64,000 nt of DNA, taken from contig QEYB01000093.1 of assembly GCA_017562135.1 (NCBI GenBank), positions 310,001 through 374,000 on the forward strand, read 5' to 3'. Below, piece by piece: positions 14,001 to 29,000 of this stretch; the first letter of the stretch is position 1; each line of letters starts with the position of its first letter. Under the pieces are notes generated by a model. That model was not told the origin of the DNA. It did not search any database and saw only the letters and a list, made by a program, of their open reading frames with translations. The stretch is from Dipylidium caninum. Lineage: Eukaryota > Platyhelminthes > Cestoda > Cyclophyllidea > Dipylidiidae. A program made the position numbers and the translations under genes.

Positions 14001-17000
14001 GTAAATGAAATTGCAAGTTGCTCGATGGCTTATTGAGCAAAAAAGTGCAGCTTCACAGAAGGACGGGTCACGTGGACGCAAATAAGAAACACCAACGACC
14101 TGTCAATGCGAGAGCATAATGTCTGTGGAATGACGGGAGAGAAGGAGTTCAAAAGCAAGGTAAAACGCCTTTGTGACCCGTTATTTGTTGACGCAGTGTA
14201 GAAAGGAGGGTTCCAATGACTACACATAAGACTCGATATCTGGCATTTGGTTAAAAGGGGCGCTTTCAAGATTTAGGAATGTGAGGTTATAGATAAGTGA
14301 TTTTTTATTGACTAAAATCTGATCGCTCTGTTCACGGAACTGAGCTTCCTCTGTAGCCGGCTTGTATTGACCTCAACTTTTTTTGTCCATCTTTAAAGAG
14401 ACGTTTAAAATGCCAAACATAATGGAGTTCCAAAGAAAACTGAGGTTTGAAAGGGAAGAGATGGATTTTGAACAGAAAATATGCACTGGTTAGAAGTCTC
14501 TTTGTCAATGAAGAAATGATGGCTTTTACCGAAACGCCTTGTAGCAGGCATAATTCTAGACAAGAATGAGGACTGGAAATCATGAAGGAGGAAGTACAAC
14601 ATAAAAATTCCAAAGGCATCCGCTAAATTGCTAAACTATTCATTTTGTACTGTGATGCAGTAGTATCTTATTATGAAATAAAGTCGTTCCTTGTTGTTGA
14701 TCAAAAAATGGGGGAAATAAGAAAAGCCACTGGATTTTTCACTGATTGCAGTCGCACCAGAAGCTTATACGATGACGTGACGCCACTTTATCTTTTGAAC
14801 AAAAGGCATTAGTCGGCTTTCGAATAGAGTGAATAAGGGTTCCGAAATACGTCCAAAAGGGCCGCTAATGCTAACAACTTAAAAGTAAGGTTCGGGCGAT
14901 GATTTTTCCGTTGAAAGATAGACTTAACGGAAAAACGCCTTTTGCCTTTCACATTCACCTAAGAGAAAAGAAAAGATTTGAACGAATAGCACTCCTACCC
15001 ACGCATTAACCTAAGTGTACATAAAAGATGAAAATTAGCATGTAACAACGGTTTTAGAAGCAGTCCCATTTACTATACAACTTTTAGCTATATCGAGGAA
15101 TATTCTATGCAGCAAAATATTCTGCTGACCCATAACGAACAACTTCTTACTATAACTATAGACAGACCGCTAGATCGCACATAATAAGTGATATCGAAAA
15201 CCCGCAAAATTCGATGGGGATGCCCAAATGCGAAAATGATTTCGAGTACTCATTAGAATGTTAGGTGTTTTGAGTGAAAGCAGTGTTAATAGAGAGTCCG
15301 AAATTTTACAAAGGCTTTCAAGAATTCATGAAATGTCAAATATCGTGACCATTGACAAAGATACTGTTTTCGCGTCTTCTGTTTTTAAGGGGGATAGAAC
15401 TGTAAAACAATGGTTTTACTCAATTTAAGGGCACAGAAATTCCAATACACATGCTTTCCACATTTATCAATTTACGTTGATGACGTACGCTCGCTAAACG
15501 CCCTATTTTCACTCATGATTTCTTGATATCAGACATAATTTTGCAACACCTTATCATTAGTCTTATCTGTAAACAAACAGGTGAAGATCAGATGTGCCAA
15601 TTACTTAGCATTCGAGCCAAATGTTCAATGTCACTTGATGAAACCCATCTTAATCAAAAGGCTAGATTCGAGATTAGTAATAAAAAATAAACTCGTGCTC
15701 ACCTCAACCGCCAAAGGTTTTTAAGCTCTTGAGATATAAACAGCGCTCGGTTGTGAGGATCGGAGCCGAAAAATACACAAAACACATAGTGGACTGTAGT
15801 GCTATTATGAGAAGGGGGAGAGGGGGGAATTCACTTATATCATTATATGGAAATGGGGGGATTGTCTCTTTTAGTCTCTTGGTCAAACGGATATGGCTTT
15901 CCATCACTAGTCATCGGCTGTCCGTAGTTTTAAATCGATCTTGCTTTGCATGCCCAAGTCTAAAAGTATTTACACCCGAAAATGTTCCTAATGATAGGTA
16001 ATATGAGGTACTTCATATCGAGAAAAATCGGGTCTGGAATATGAAGAAAGTGGAGGTAGTAGGGAACGCAAAAGGGCTCTGTTCCTAATTTACTTGGAAA
16101 GACTAGATCGTACAAATAAAGGAACAACACAATTTTTGTTTTATATTACGAACAGAAGAGCCCGTTGATTTAACAAACTAATGGACGACCTGTCTAGGGC
16201 CATTAAACATACCAATGACCCATGGCCAACAGATGGGCGCCCGCACATCAGTGACTTTGATCTCTTCTGAATCAGTAGGAGGACAGAGGCGATAAGAACC
16301 ATCTTTCTTGTGCTGCTGTTGATGGAGCTGCGTCGTGTACTTGCGGAGGAGTGGAGCGGGTAGTAGCGGCATGAATATCTCCAGGCGATAGGCACTCACC
16401 GGCATCCCGCCATCGTCATCCGGAGCCAACCAACAAAGGTTTACGTGAAAGGGACGTACGCGTCCTCGCAACTACATGTCAAAATGGCAGCAAGATCCTT
16501 AGTTAACCTCGTCTCGTCTGTTTAAGTGTGTTTTTATTCGAACATTTCAAGTATTTATAAAGTAAACAAGCTAGTGGCAGATGAGTCATCGGCTAGTGAT
16601 GTGGTTGTTTGCGCTTTCAGCATTGCAATAAGAGATGCGATTATTTACTGGTAATGGGCATGATGGAATGCATACATGAATAAAAATAACCCATCCTCAA
16701 ATTGGTTGTGAAAAATTTAAGTAGCTTGTGCTGTTGTTAAATTGCAAGTCTAGTCAGTCCACAAACCAACTTTAAGTGGCATTTTATCCTTAAATTGTGA
16801 GAGGAGAGACTAGATGGGTAGAGCCATTCATACTAATAGACAAACCAAGTCCCTCAGGTCATTGCACTAGGAAATTTACGTATACCATGCATTATTTTAC
16901 ATCGATTTCACTCAGGCCAAAATAGAATTTTTTACATATTTTATCTGTAAGAAAATTCATTCAAGCGATCCCCTTTTCCAATTAATAAGCATGCAATGGA

Positions 17001-20000
17001 TTAATAAAGAGATAGGTTAGTAATCTACTAAAAATAGATCATCGTAACAAAATTGCGAGAAGTTACTACAGTGGTTTGAGTGCCATAAATTCTGACTCAA
17101 TGGTTGTAACTTTCGCTGCGATTTTATAATCCCACGGCGAACAATAACGAATCTCTACTTCTACTCTCTTTCTCTCCCGCAAAATAATAACCTCAAAAGC
17201 ATCCGAATCCAAGAGACTTACATTTCTTGGTGTCCTGTAACTATGCTTCACCGGGCCAAAGGGGAACAAATAAACAAGACATAAAATCCGGTTATGCTAA
17301 TGACCTCTTTCCTCCTCCAACCTCTACGCAGATGAAATCTCGAGATAATGACCACGGATTCCAACCCCAAACGGTTCCTTTGAAGTTTGTATCTGACAGA
17401 TACCATGAAATAGGCTTACCCGTAGGCTTCTTGGCGCAGAGGGAAGGTCTGGAGCAGTACGGAAGGCTACAATATCGCTCCATGGACTTGTCCCATCCAC
17501 ATTGCTAGCAGCCAGACGGAAACGGTAGAGACAACAGCGTCTTAGTCCTTCCACTACATATTTTGTGGCGTCATTGTCGAATACCTTCTTGAAGTGTTGG
17601 CGTGCCTCACCCTCCTGCATCTCAAGTTGGTACCGAAGAATCGGCTTGAAGGGAGCCGAAGAAGTTCCTTGACTGCGAGACAGGGGTTCCCAGGTTAGAT
17701 GTAGGCTGTGAGTTGTCGCTTTGATTAGGCGAGGTGGGTCTGGCGGAGAGGGCGGCAAGCCGTATGTCATAACAGACACAACTTCACTCCAAGGACTTTG
17801 AAGAGAAACCATATAAACTAACGATAAATAAAATCATCTAAAACGACTGAGGTCAAGTTAAAAAAAAAGCTTCCAGTTTCAAAAGTGAATAAAAGTATTA
17901 ATGCAATCGAGGGTATGAAAATTGCTATATTATGAAAGGGTGTTCGATGGATTGAGAAGTGAAAAAAATAAAGTATTTTTGTTCTAAACCATATCGTTAC
18001 AAAATTTCCGAGGGCAGTGAACAAAGTTCGAGGAAAAAAAATATTCATTAAATAACAAAAAATGTGGTTATATAATTTTAAGCACTGCCCCATATGGTGT
18101 CAAACTTCGCGGTCGAAATGATTAAGATGCCATTATGGAAAGGCGGCCGTTTATCATCACTAAGGAATAGTACAGTCAGTTTATATACCAAACAAGCATC
18201 TTTTCCACCAGACACTGTAAATGTACATACCTCCTACACCCAAAGATCAGCATGTTATCACGAATTCTGAATATGTATAACCTCTCCGAATTACCACCCT
18301 GAGGTCAATGCACACCCGGACCACTAAAAAAGCATATTTGTACAAAAAGGACACAGTTCGACCGTGAAATCTATTATTTAAATATAAAGGAGCCAAATAG
18401 CAAATCTAAGAGTCACTATTATCACCAACAAAGCAATATTGGAGAACTAAATAGCCAGGGAAAATGAAATAATTCAGGTAGACTCACCCCTGACCATGCG
18501 CATTGCTTGCTGCCACACGCAATATGTAAGTGGTGGCTGGTAACAGGTGGGAGAGTTTGTGAAATCTTTGAGTTCCTGTGTAGCAGACCTGGAACACTGG
18601 CGTCCCCTGCAAATATCAAATCAGCCCCACTTAGCGGGTGCGATTATAGGAATCTATACATTTTCGATAGAAACCTAAACACAATTCACTATCATCTTGT
18701 CCGATAAGTCATTCAAGATTTCCGTTGTTTTCGAAGTCTTGTTTTAAGCGAGGCTAGAGAAGAATCTCACATTTGTACTGTCATTAAGTTTGAATTAAGA
18801 ATTGGCATGACATTTTCATAGGCAAAAAGTTAGAATGACACAATGATTTTTAAGACAATCCAAGATTGTCTGTCAGAATAATCCTTAATTTTTCTTATAC
18901 CTATTACTAGCAGGACTAAATGATTTTAAGACACATTTTAATCAGTTATTAAGCGTGAGGCTGAAACTCACCCCCTATAAAGGTCATGAAGAAGGTTATC
19001 GAGAGCAAAGACTTTTAAAAGCATATAAGAATAAAATCTTTAGGTAATAGTTACATTCACTGGAATATCTGAATAAAAACTGTTTTGATTCCCTTGTAGC
19101 GGAAAAGTTAATCTTACATATTTGGGTCTCGATTAAACATATCCCATTTCCACTGGTTTTAGCAATTTTGTTGATAACATTGAAAAAAGGCTGGAAAAGC
19201 GACGAATGGTGGAAAAAGGACGTCGTAATACTTCGAAATAGTGGTGCTTTAGATAGTTCCAAAAAATTAAAGTAAACATAGGAATATTATTTGCATTCTA
19301 ACATTAGGATGTCTTTGATTAGCCTATCTATCGGAACCAAGCTGATTAAGAGATAGAATTCTACCAAGGGTGTTTACAAATTAATCACTTCTAGAAACAA
19401 TTTCGGGTTCTCATTTCCAAAGACAGAGTTCGAATCAAAGAGGTTTCACCCCATGCCGAATTTATTTTAACCAAGAAAGTATTTCAGAGTGTGTTAAGGT
19501 CCAACTAATGATAAGGAACCTTTAATAAGATGGAAGCAATCCACGCTATGACACTACTGAAAGTTTTTGACATTCAATGGTATTCAGATGTTTGGAATAA
19601 TTTTAAAATACTAGTCAACATAATTAATATAATGACAGTGAAGTCTTTCACTACTAACGGTCAAACTGGAGGACAGCATTGCTACGATTCTATCACGTTC
19701 CCAAACACCATCATTAAGTGGTTTTACATATTTTGACTCAAGACAAATGCATTAATGAGCCACGTGCAATATCCTTATTATTCAAAAACTATAATAAAGT
19801 TGTTTTTCGCAAGAGGGGAAGAAGAAAGAAATATTTAAGCTGGCGAGGTATTTTGTAACAAAATAAACAGACGTGCATTCAGATCCGAGAAGAATAAATA
19901 TGGTAGCTCAGAACATTGAAAGTGCAGGGGGCATCAGTTAGCCCCGCTCTTTTGATGTCATCCCATAACTGCAGATCTAGTGCCTTACATTAAGCGGCAC

Positions 20001-23000
20001 ACAGAAGAAGATAAATAGTCATTACGGCAGTCTGTGCGTTGCTAGGCCATTATTTGTTCCTTCTATTATTTACAAAGAATAATGGTATCCGGTTTCTTTA
20101 GTGTGCAAACAATTTTATAAATGACCCGGATTTTTCGTAGACACTACCATTGCCTTTAACTCTAACACAGCCCAACAACCGGCGTATTCACGAAAGTTCT
20201 TTCTTCATTTTCCAATATCATAATTCATAGAGGGGCGAAGTTTGGGGAGTTCTAGTGAGACAGAGCGGTTTTTAAGGTGTTAATAAGTGAATAATTTAGA
20301 GGAAAATTACTGCCAGTAAAGCAGTATAACATATGAGTTTTGACGACCCACTCACTATTCTACGGTGTAGACAGAGGAAAAATTTAACAATTTCATATCA
20401 TAGAATGTAAAAATAACGCGTACTGAGACTAGTTTTTGCGTGAGAAGCATGAGGATTAGCAAATAATTTAGCCAAATCGTATTGATGCGTACTTGGCATA
20501 TGGTAAAACAGTATGTTATACTTCCCTTGTCTTGCATAAACTTGACTTACACAAGTGATAGGGATGATATTTTTCACATATTTATGTGACTATGGAAAAA
20601 AGATTCTCATTCGCTGGGGCTGCAGAACCTAATAATTTCTGAAAGTTGACCTTTAATAAGAAAGCAGAAGAAGACCTGTCTCAGGCATGGGTATTCCGCA
20701 ACATTTGCCGAGGCATGTCGTCCATCACAAACTAATCAGCATTAATAGAAGAGATTGTTGGTTGTGAGGTTTTCATAAAATTTACATGTGATTAATCGAA
20801 AAGCGTGTTTTAATACACTGCGATTAAATTCCGTAAATGGTAGGGACGCAGCGGTCTGGGGTATAGAGACCAGACGTATGGTCCAGAAGGGAGGGTGTAG
20901 AGTCAGGCCTTCTAATAACCTGTATTTATTACTTAGTCGAATGAAACATCGATGCGCCCACACAAGTTGGACAGTGGACAACTTAGAGACTCAGCTTATA
21001 CATATAATTTATTAGACTAATCAAGAATAAGCAAAGCGATAGATGGCACCAATGGCACCACGCTCATGGGTTGGCGCGAAGATCTGTCGTCACGGCAAAA
21101 ATCTGTTAAGAATCACGATACGATTTTTGTAGAATGATTGAGTCAAATGAGACATAACCCTCTTTGGCTTTTTGTATTTTCCTATAATTTTTGTATGGTG
21201 ATTTTCCCACCCCACTCCATTTTCTTAAAAAAAATGGGGCCTACTCCCAGAGTTGCTTACATCCCTCTTTCTACCCTCAAGAGAAGTCGGAGGAGCATTT
21301 GTTAACATAACAAGCATTTTCCTTTACAAATGCCAGGACAGGTAGCATCACACATGTTGAGAGCACTCTGAAGGAGTTGAATCGTCTTCAAGAAGTTTTC
21401 TCGGTAAATGCTTTGTAAGTCGTTGTTGTTGTTGTTGTAATTAAGCATCTTAATGTGGTTTTAAAATAGACTCGCCTCACATACTGCTTCCCGCATGAGA
21501 AGTCATTAAATTTGGTAAAAACGGCGATCCGATTGCTTGTGTGTATATATGAACAAGTAGAATTTTTAACGCTCAGTCAACGAGACTGTTTGAATTGACA
21601 GTGATATTAAGAGGCATTTGCGGTTAAAAAATTGGCGCAATAAAAATGATAACTTTTTGATGGTCACTTAAACCATTGAAATGCCAGTGTGGAAAGGATT
21701 GAGAATGCCTGTTTTTTGAAGACTATTGAAACTCCATGTCTGTTTGTGGGCCATAGCTTTTGGATGATTATATTTCCAAATTGATAAGGCAGATAAAACA
21801 AGAAGGTACTTTTACTTACAGTATTGATGAAATACGAATTGAGCAAAAGAAAATAGGTAATTAAAGTGGCTAGTCAAATGGAAAAGAGCATTATTTTGCC
21901 GACGCCACAAATACTACAATTAACTTTTCTGTCAAATTCAATCTGTCAAGAAGGGATGCGTCAACAGTACACGAAAGCGGCCAGGGAAACACTCAGTGAA
22001 CTCAATTTATATCTAAATGAAAATAATTAACTATTTTATCACTTTACATAGAAATAGCACTAATGAATTAAGGACGGGTCACCCCTATGATTTCCGAAGA
22101 GGAGAACCAAACGTGGCGGTCCTTCAGTAGCAACAAACGACTGCCACGCTAACATCGTACAGACAAGTGCACACACAACTTCGTACCGTACATTCCCAAC
22201 CGGCTAAATTATCTCTTTTCTGTCCTAACTCAGTCCCACATATCGGAATGCAAGTCCTAAAATTGAAGCCGAGGAAATGCCTAAAACTGGAAGTAACATT
22301 GAAGTCATAAAGGGGCATGCGGTGAGACGATATTTTCGAGCATGTTAAGAAGATTACAACGAAATAATTGTGGAAGTAATGAAATAGCTTATTTGTAAAT
22401 CAAGAAGTAGAAACTCGACAAATATCGATGATGGTAAAGCGAATATGTTGCCTTCTTCAACAGAGCGGTCTGGCGAATGAAACGAAATATATAAGAAAAA
22501 TTATACGACCATGAATTTGCTCACCCCGCCCTTAGTGATTGTGGCATATTCAAGGCAATAGGAGGTGATTTTGGCCCCATTGTCAGCAGGCACCGCCCAA
22601 CGCACACTGAGGGTGTTCTTTGTTCTCGCAAACACATTCGGTGGACGTGGACACGCTGGTTTCGTTGCCAGAGTAACGAATTCAGTGGATTCCGAGGCAG
22701 CACCACAGAGGCCCGCATACATGCAGCACACTCTGCAAGAAAGTAAAGCAGTTAATAACATTCGGGATGAATTCTATATGTCATATGGTGATAATGTGAT
22801 ACCCTTACCACTGATCACAGAAAAAATGACATCAGGAAGAAGGCTACTACAGTCTGGCGAAGAGAGGACGATAAATAGTGTGAAACCTGTTACCGCCGCA
22901 GTCGACCAAAAAAAGAAAGGGGGCCAATACCTTCGGAAATAGCCTATACAGAGGCAAAACACCGATTTTATTGCATGCTAATTGACTTTGCAAGTGCGCA

Positions 23001-26000
23001 CAAATGCGCAAAATTAGCTCAGAATGGCTTATGATTTATGTGTCATAAAGTTGCGTGCTATTCATTACGATCTCTTTCAAGACTGTCGGTCAGAACACCT
23101 ATATAAATATATATATATATGTATATATATCGCGACTTTCACGGACTACAATGCGAGAGGCCATAATTGTTCAAAAATAGCTTTACATGTCAATTGAGTA
23201 AAGAGGTAGAGGGTAGGGCAAGACTGATAAATGAAAGTACGGAAAAAGGAAGACATCATTTTGCCAGGATAAGATTTTTCGATTTACATGGTTAATAGAC
23301 TTGGATAAGAATAAAATGTCTAATTTGTTTACTAATGCGAAGCCTCCAATGAATTTTGCATGGTTTAATTAAATATTGCCATTCAGTTAAAACAATATTT
23401 ATAGAAATGCATTTGATAGCAATAGTTAAGGGGAACAGAGTTTATTGTCCTTTCTACTTTTAACCGAGTCAACTATCCCTAAGCATGGATGTAGGTCCGC
23501 ACAACATTTCCTCACCGACAAACAGATATTTGAGGAATTTGGAGCATAAATAAATAAACAAAAGGGAGGGGGGAGAGAGAAGATATCTAATAAAGTCCTC
23601 AAGATAAAAACATGGAAGTTAGTGTTAAAATAGAACAGGTGCCTTCAAGGAAAAACACCGTTGAAGGGCCCAGTGACAAGAGGGGGTAAATATTTATCTC
23701 AAACGTATAGCGGTTGAATAAGGCTGAGGTCTTCATTAGTAGTTAAATTAGAAATAATTAGTGAATCGAAACAGATGAAACAGTCAGCATTCAACAAAGC
23801 CATATAAAAACACACAGTTACAGTAGGCTACCCGGTCATCACGGAAAAAAGCCACAAGGAATGTTTATATGAAATAGAAACCGTATAAAACCAAGGAACG
23901 CATAGCACCAATAAAAAAACAGCCAGGTTTTTCGACTTTAATCCTGGTATAGCGACATAATGGCTGTCTCATAATATACATGACAATGAGACAGTTTTTA
24001 TTTATTTACAATAGCTCTCTACCAATATTAAAATCTGCACTATTTACAGGTTTTGAGAAATCAGGTGCTCAGACAAAAGACCAGACTCTGTGGGATCGGT
24101 GCATGTAGATAATTTTGCTTACCGTGCACAAAACTGTTTTCATGCTAGATGGAAATGAGGAATTAAAGTTCCTCAAAAATTCACTATACTTTCCGTGAAC
24201 CCACACAAGGAGTACTTTATACGGACCACAAACTGTGTGAGCATATGCACATTCGTGTTCCTGAAATTACGTAGTTTTTTCCCCGAGGGAAATTTTTTCG
24301 AACAAACAACTATCCCATGATTACGATTTCAACGAAATATAGTAATCTGTAGGCGACTGATCCTGCATTGGGTGACAGACCCTGAATTTGCTGATTCCTC
24401 AATGAGGTACATACAAGTGGACATGAAAGTAATTAAAAATAAAAATTAAGAGTTCCTTAATTCTTCGGCTTTTCGCGAGTTTCAGAATGTAAAACATTTA
24501 CTCTAACCGTCTGAATTAATCTTTTGGAACAATAAATGTAGTATAAGGATGGCCTTCGCATGGTAATTTTTTTTACGATTGTAAAAGCCGAGGTTGCCTT
24601 CAATTTAGCATCTCAATATTACGAAAAAAAACCTATTTGAGGAGACTGCCTTTATTCGGGTTTGCTCATAATAGGTTAAACAAAACATTAGATTTAGGGG
24701 CAAAGTAAGGAAAGGGTCCAATTGTGAGACCGTTGAAAGATTCCCTTTCAGTTCATTATATGGAATTTAACCCGAACAGTCGTATAAATCATACGTGTGA
24801 AAAGTAGAGAACCATATAGTAAAGGAGAGGCGGGAAAGCCATGCGTTGGAACCAAATAGTTGGACCGACTTAGGAGTAAGATTGACAATAATAATTATAC
24901 TGGAGATACTTCCCTGTTCTTAAGGGTAATTAACAAGAGGCTTGATTACTAGGCACTCTTTACAGCCTTGCCAAAAATCGGTGGGCTGGTAAGGCCCGAG
25001 TTGTACAAGAGGCTTGAGACAGATGTTTCAAGCAGTGAGGTAGTCAACGTAATCAAGAGACACAGACCACCACCAGTAAAGAAGTGATGGATACGGTTGT
25101 TGTTAACGATGAATAAGGCAATAGAACAATAATTCTTATTTGGCTCAAGGAATCAGATAAAACTCGAGATATATTAAGATAAACGTACTTTATGTTGTAT
25201 TGTACGCCCGGTCGCAGATCTTGTAACAGAATGCAGGTTACTTCGCCGCTAAAGGTAGGAAAATAACAGCACTAATACCGTGGAAGAATAAGGCTTATGT
25301 GTGGGGTCAAGTTGGGTTAAAGGTGCTCTTTTGTGGTTTAGCAGTAATGAGTTGTGTCAATGCTGATGTTGGACTGAGTTAAAGTAATATGATTGTGCAT
25401 GCAATTGTTGTCCTAAGATGACTGGAATCGTGGGCCCGTGGCACAGTTTAATAATTAAACTCTTTAGATTACGGTGTTAATTTTTTCGCTGAAATCGTGG
25501 AGACAGACATCCAAAGCAGCTTCGTGTGTTATTTGTTTGTTAATTCTCGAAAAGTATTACACCAACATTCTGTTGCTCCGTTAAAAGTCGGGTGAACTGT
25601 AATGATTCCCGGTGGAGTCTAAGCAGAAAATTACAATGGAAGGCGACGTCTGGATAATTAATGAAGACCTCAGACTCCCATTTCCCATGGCTAGAGCCTA
25701 CGCGTTTCTTTAACTGAGTCAAAAAACGCCGTTATGATATATCACGTTTTGTCTATACAATCTTTGCTTTTTAATTTACGGAAACACAATTTTATTTACT
25801 TCTCAGACCTTGGAATTAACACGTTATAAATATTTATCCGGCAACATGGTATAAATTAGAAAAAGGAGTCATTCACATACACGTAAACGCAAACAAAGTT
25901 CTCATTCCGTTCAGCTAGGTAGAGAACGAATCGAAGATCGGATGTCGGAATGGACCAAGATTTGGAGTGGCTCGGAATTCCTGAGGTTTCAGGGGTGGTG

Positions 26001-29000
26001 ATAATGGTCTCCTTAAGTGGAGTCTTGGCTGTATCCGTGGTGTCATCTCCGTCTTCATCGCCGATTTTTGGTTGGATCCTCGTTCCGTTTCAAATTTCTC
26101 TTCTTTATCGCCTATATGAAGGTCCTCTGGAATCGAAATATTGATAGTCACGCTGCGACAATCCACGGAGCTAACCTGTTAAGGAAGGATGAAGAAAAAT
26201 TTACATTCAGCCAGAAGATGACGACACAACCAGACAGGAATTAGCAAATTCGAATTTTTCAAAGGACGTTTCGGATTAAAGCAAGAACATCATAGGAAAT
26301 AATGAGCAGCTGAAACAAAATTTAATTTCGATCATCACAAGTCTAAAGAGATTTCTAAGGAAAAATTTCCATGTCAAAAACGAAACCTCCTAATACTAAT
26401 GGAGAAATGATTCTTATAAACGCGCGTTTACTTGAAAAAAAAGTGATTGCGTAATAAAAAATTGACATAGACAGTGACCTAATTTGTACCAGCTAGCTCG
26501 GTTTCTTTATCCAAAAAATGGTGTCAGCCATTGCAGTGGCTGGTGCATTCACGCAATGGAGGCCGTGTGTGGTGATATGAAGGGTGATGTACCACTATCT
26601 CAAATAGCTACAATAAAACACCGTCTTACATGCTTTGCCTCTGACTTCCTAGTAAAACGTAAAAACCCAAAAAAGAGAAAAAGTTTAGGAGAGGAGACAT
26701 CAACCAAAAGTTAGGGTGACAGGTAGAGTTAAACACCAATCATGATAGGCTGAAAAGTGGAGCGTGCCAGTAAAAACTCATGCACTCGATTAAGGTAGAA
26801 AAGACGAAGACATTTCGTTCATTACTTTAACTAAATACAAAGACTATAACTAAGAATATCCTGTCATAAATTGCACTTCTTTTCCAGGTTACCTATTGCC
26901 GATGCTGGCCTATAATGACAATCTATTCCAAAATACCAGGAATTCACAGTTTGGAACACAACGGGAGTCCTATCAATCTATGACAGAGAGTAAAGATTAA
27001 TGGAAAGTGAATGGGACAAAATAACCCCCCCCCCCAAAAAAAAAAACTATGTTCAGAAATCACTTATTCGACGCATGGAAACCCAACAGAATTTCTTCGA
27101 CGGATATCGTGATTTCGGGTGCGCAAAACGGAGGAAAGAAAATAAAAACGCTTGAAACAAATGTATAAATTAAATATAAAGTACCAAACGGTTTATAACG
27201 AATATATGTTCAATTTATAACAGGCCTTTAAGAATAACGTCCGCCGGATGATCGGACACGTATATTGGTGGAAGACCTAATGAATATACCTCCGCTTTCA
27301 ACTAGCGACGAAGGTATTCACTCTATGATTTTAATAGATGATGATTTTCATATATGTATGAAAATTTATAACAGCATATCTAGACAATATAAAGCCCAAC
27401 AAAGGAAAACAGTCGAAGTTAGTTGTTCTTGAGCGTTTACTGCTATAGACAGAAGCCAGCCTCATCGCTCACCTACTAGCTTATCATTTCAATGGCTAGT
27501 TGGCTAACAAAAGGTAAATGCTAGAATATATGAGTAGTGCTCACTTTTGGCGGCGCAATTTTTGAAAGTATGTGAATAATCGCACTGTTCTCGTCCTCAG
27601 CCATCCCCATGGCACCGGCCCCAACGGCTGCAGCGACAGCAGCAACAGCTTCCGCAGCGGTTGTCGGAGTAACGAAGGGTAGGGTGTGTGGTACACTAAG
27701 CAGTGGTGCCCCTGCGGTCACTGCTCCCGCAGCGGGGTGCAGGGAGCCTGTTAAGCCATGGGCAATAGGAGGAGGAGGAAGCTGGAAAGAGAAGTACGGC
27801 GTGCCTGCTACTACGGCTGAAGGGTTGCCAGGAGAGAAGAGGTATGGCGGAGCGGGTTGAGCGGAAGAATGGTGAGTTTGTTGAAGGTGTGGTGGGAGTG
27901 GAGGAGGCATGAAACACGAGGGCGGTGGTGGTGGACCGAAGTGGGCATGCGGTGGTGCAAGGAAAAATGATGATGAAGGTGGCGCTCCGGCAGTGTAGAA
28001 AGGTGGGGCGGGGTAGTAATGATGTTGGGTGGTATTTGGGAGGAAGGTGGGCGCCGTTTCTGTGACGTCCAGTGTAGAGGTTGAAGTTGTGGTTTGGTTA
28101 GGCGTCGCGGTTGACGGTAACACGTGACCGTTCCCCGTCTGTTGCTGAACCTTCTTGGGAAGTTTCTTGTGTGAGGGACCGCTTTCAGAAACCCCTTTTT
28201 GTTTCGATGTATCACCTAAGAGTATGTAAAAATAAGTCCATGGAACCACAGGAGGCCAAAATTTCGTGATCTGTGGCAATTAATCCTCTTAAATTGTAGT
28301 CTTACGCCAATTCAGAGAATTGACGTGGGGAGATCTTTTCGACTAAGAAAATAAGTCATGTATGAATAAAGATATTTGATCAACAATGTTTCTATTGCAC
28401 AGAGTAAGTATTTCGGGCAAAGTAGGTTGGTCTAAAGTGTTTTTAAAAAGTGCACTTTTAGGAATAAGCTTACAAACTACCTCAACTTCCAATCATCAAA
28501 GAAATTAAGGCTAGATAACAGTAGACAAAGGACTTATCCTAACTTACCTAAGGCAGTCCTACCGGTACGAGCCAAATGTACAATGGAAAAACGTTTTTCT
28601 ATCCGTTTAAAGACGCCGATGAAAATCTATTTACTACAGAAACTAGCTTAATGAGCGTGGTAACACTTCTATCCGATAAAAAACCCTAAAGGCGTACAAC
28701 ACAGATAAATAAGTATAATTCGTGGTTGCCTATTAATGGACAAAGAAGCTCGTTGCACTTCAGTAAACTTATTGTATATACATATACGGACAAAGGATGA
28801 GGAAAATGTGTGCTCGACTCTCTTTATATCAAAGAATTTGAAATTCCCATGGTTAGGAAGAGTTGGCTAAAATTACGGCATGTTGTCATCTTTCAGACTT
28901 TCTCCTTACGCTTTACTCAGTTTTTGTTTATACGGAAGATCATCGCAAGCCGAGTTAAAACTGTTTCTCAATCAAACAATTAGTTCATTTGAGAGGCAAG

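Larger units (their letters stand above)
5779..25188 (-). other. FNDC3 introns 8-16, those over 300 nt
   Basis: The non-exonic stretches over 300 nt are 6277-7673, 8266-10839, 11144-11762, 12989-16212, 16472-17419, 18607-22524 and 22733-25188. They are AT-rich, with scattered open frames under about 120 residues that resemble nothing I know. Small features seen: a GTT microsatellite at 21422-21438 and a TA-rich tract at 23100-23130. The remaining introns inside this span are short. Confidence 0.6.
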
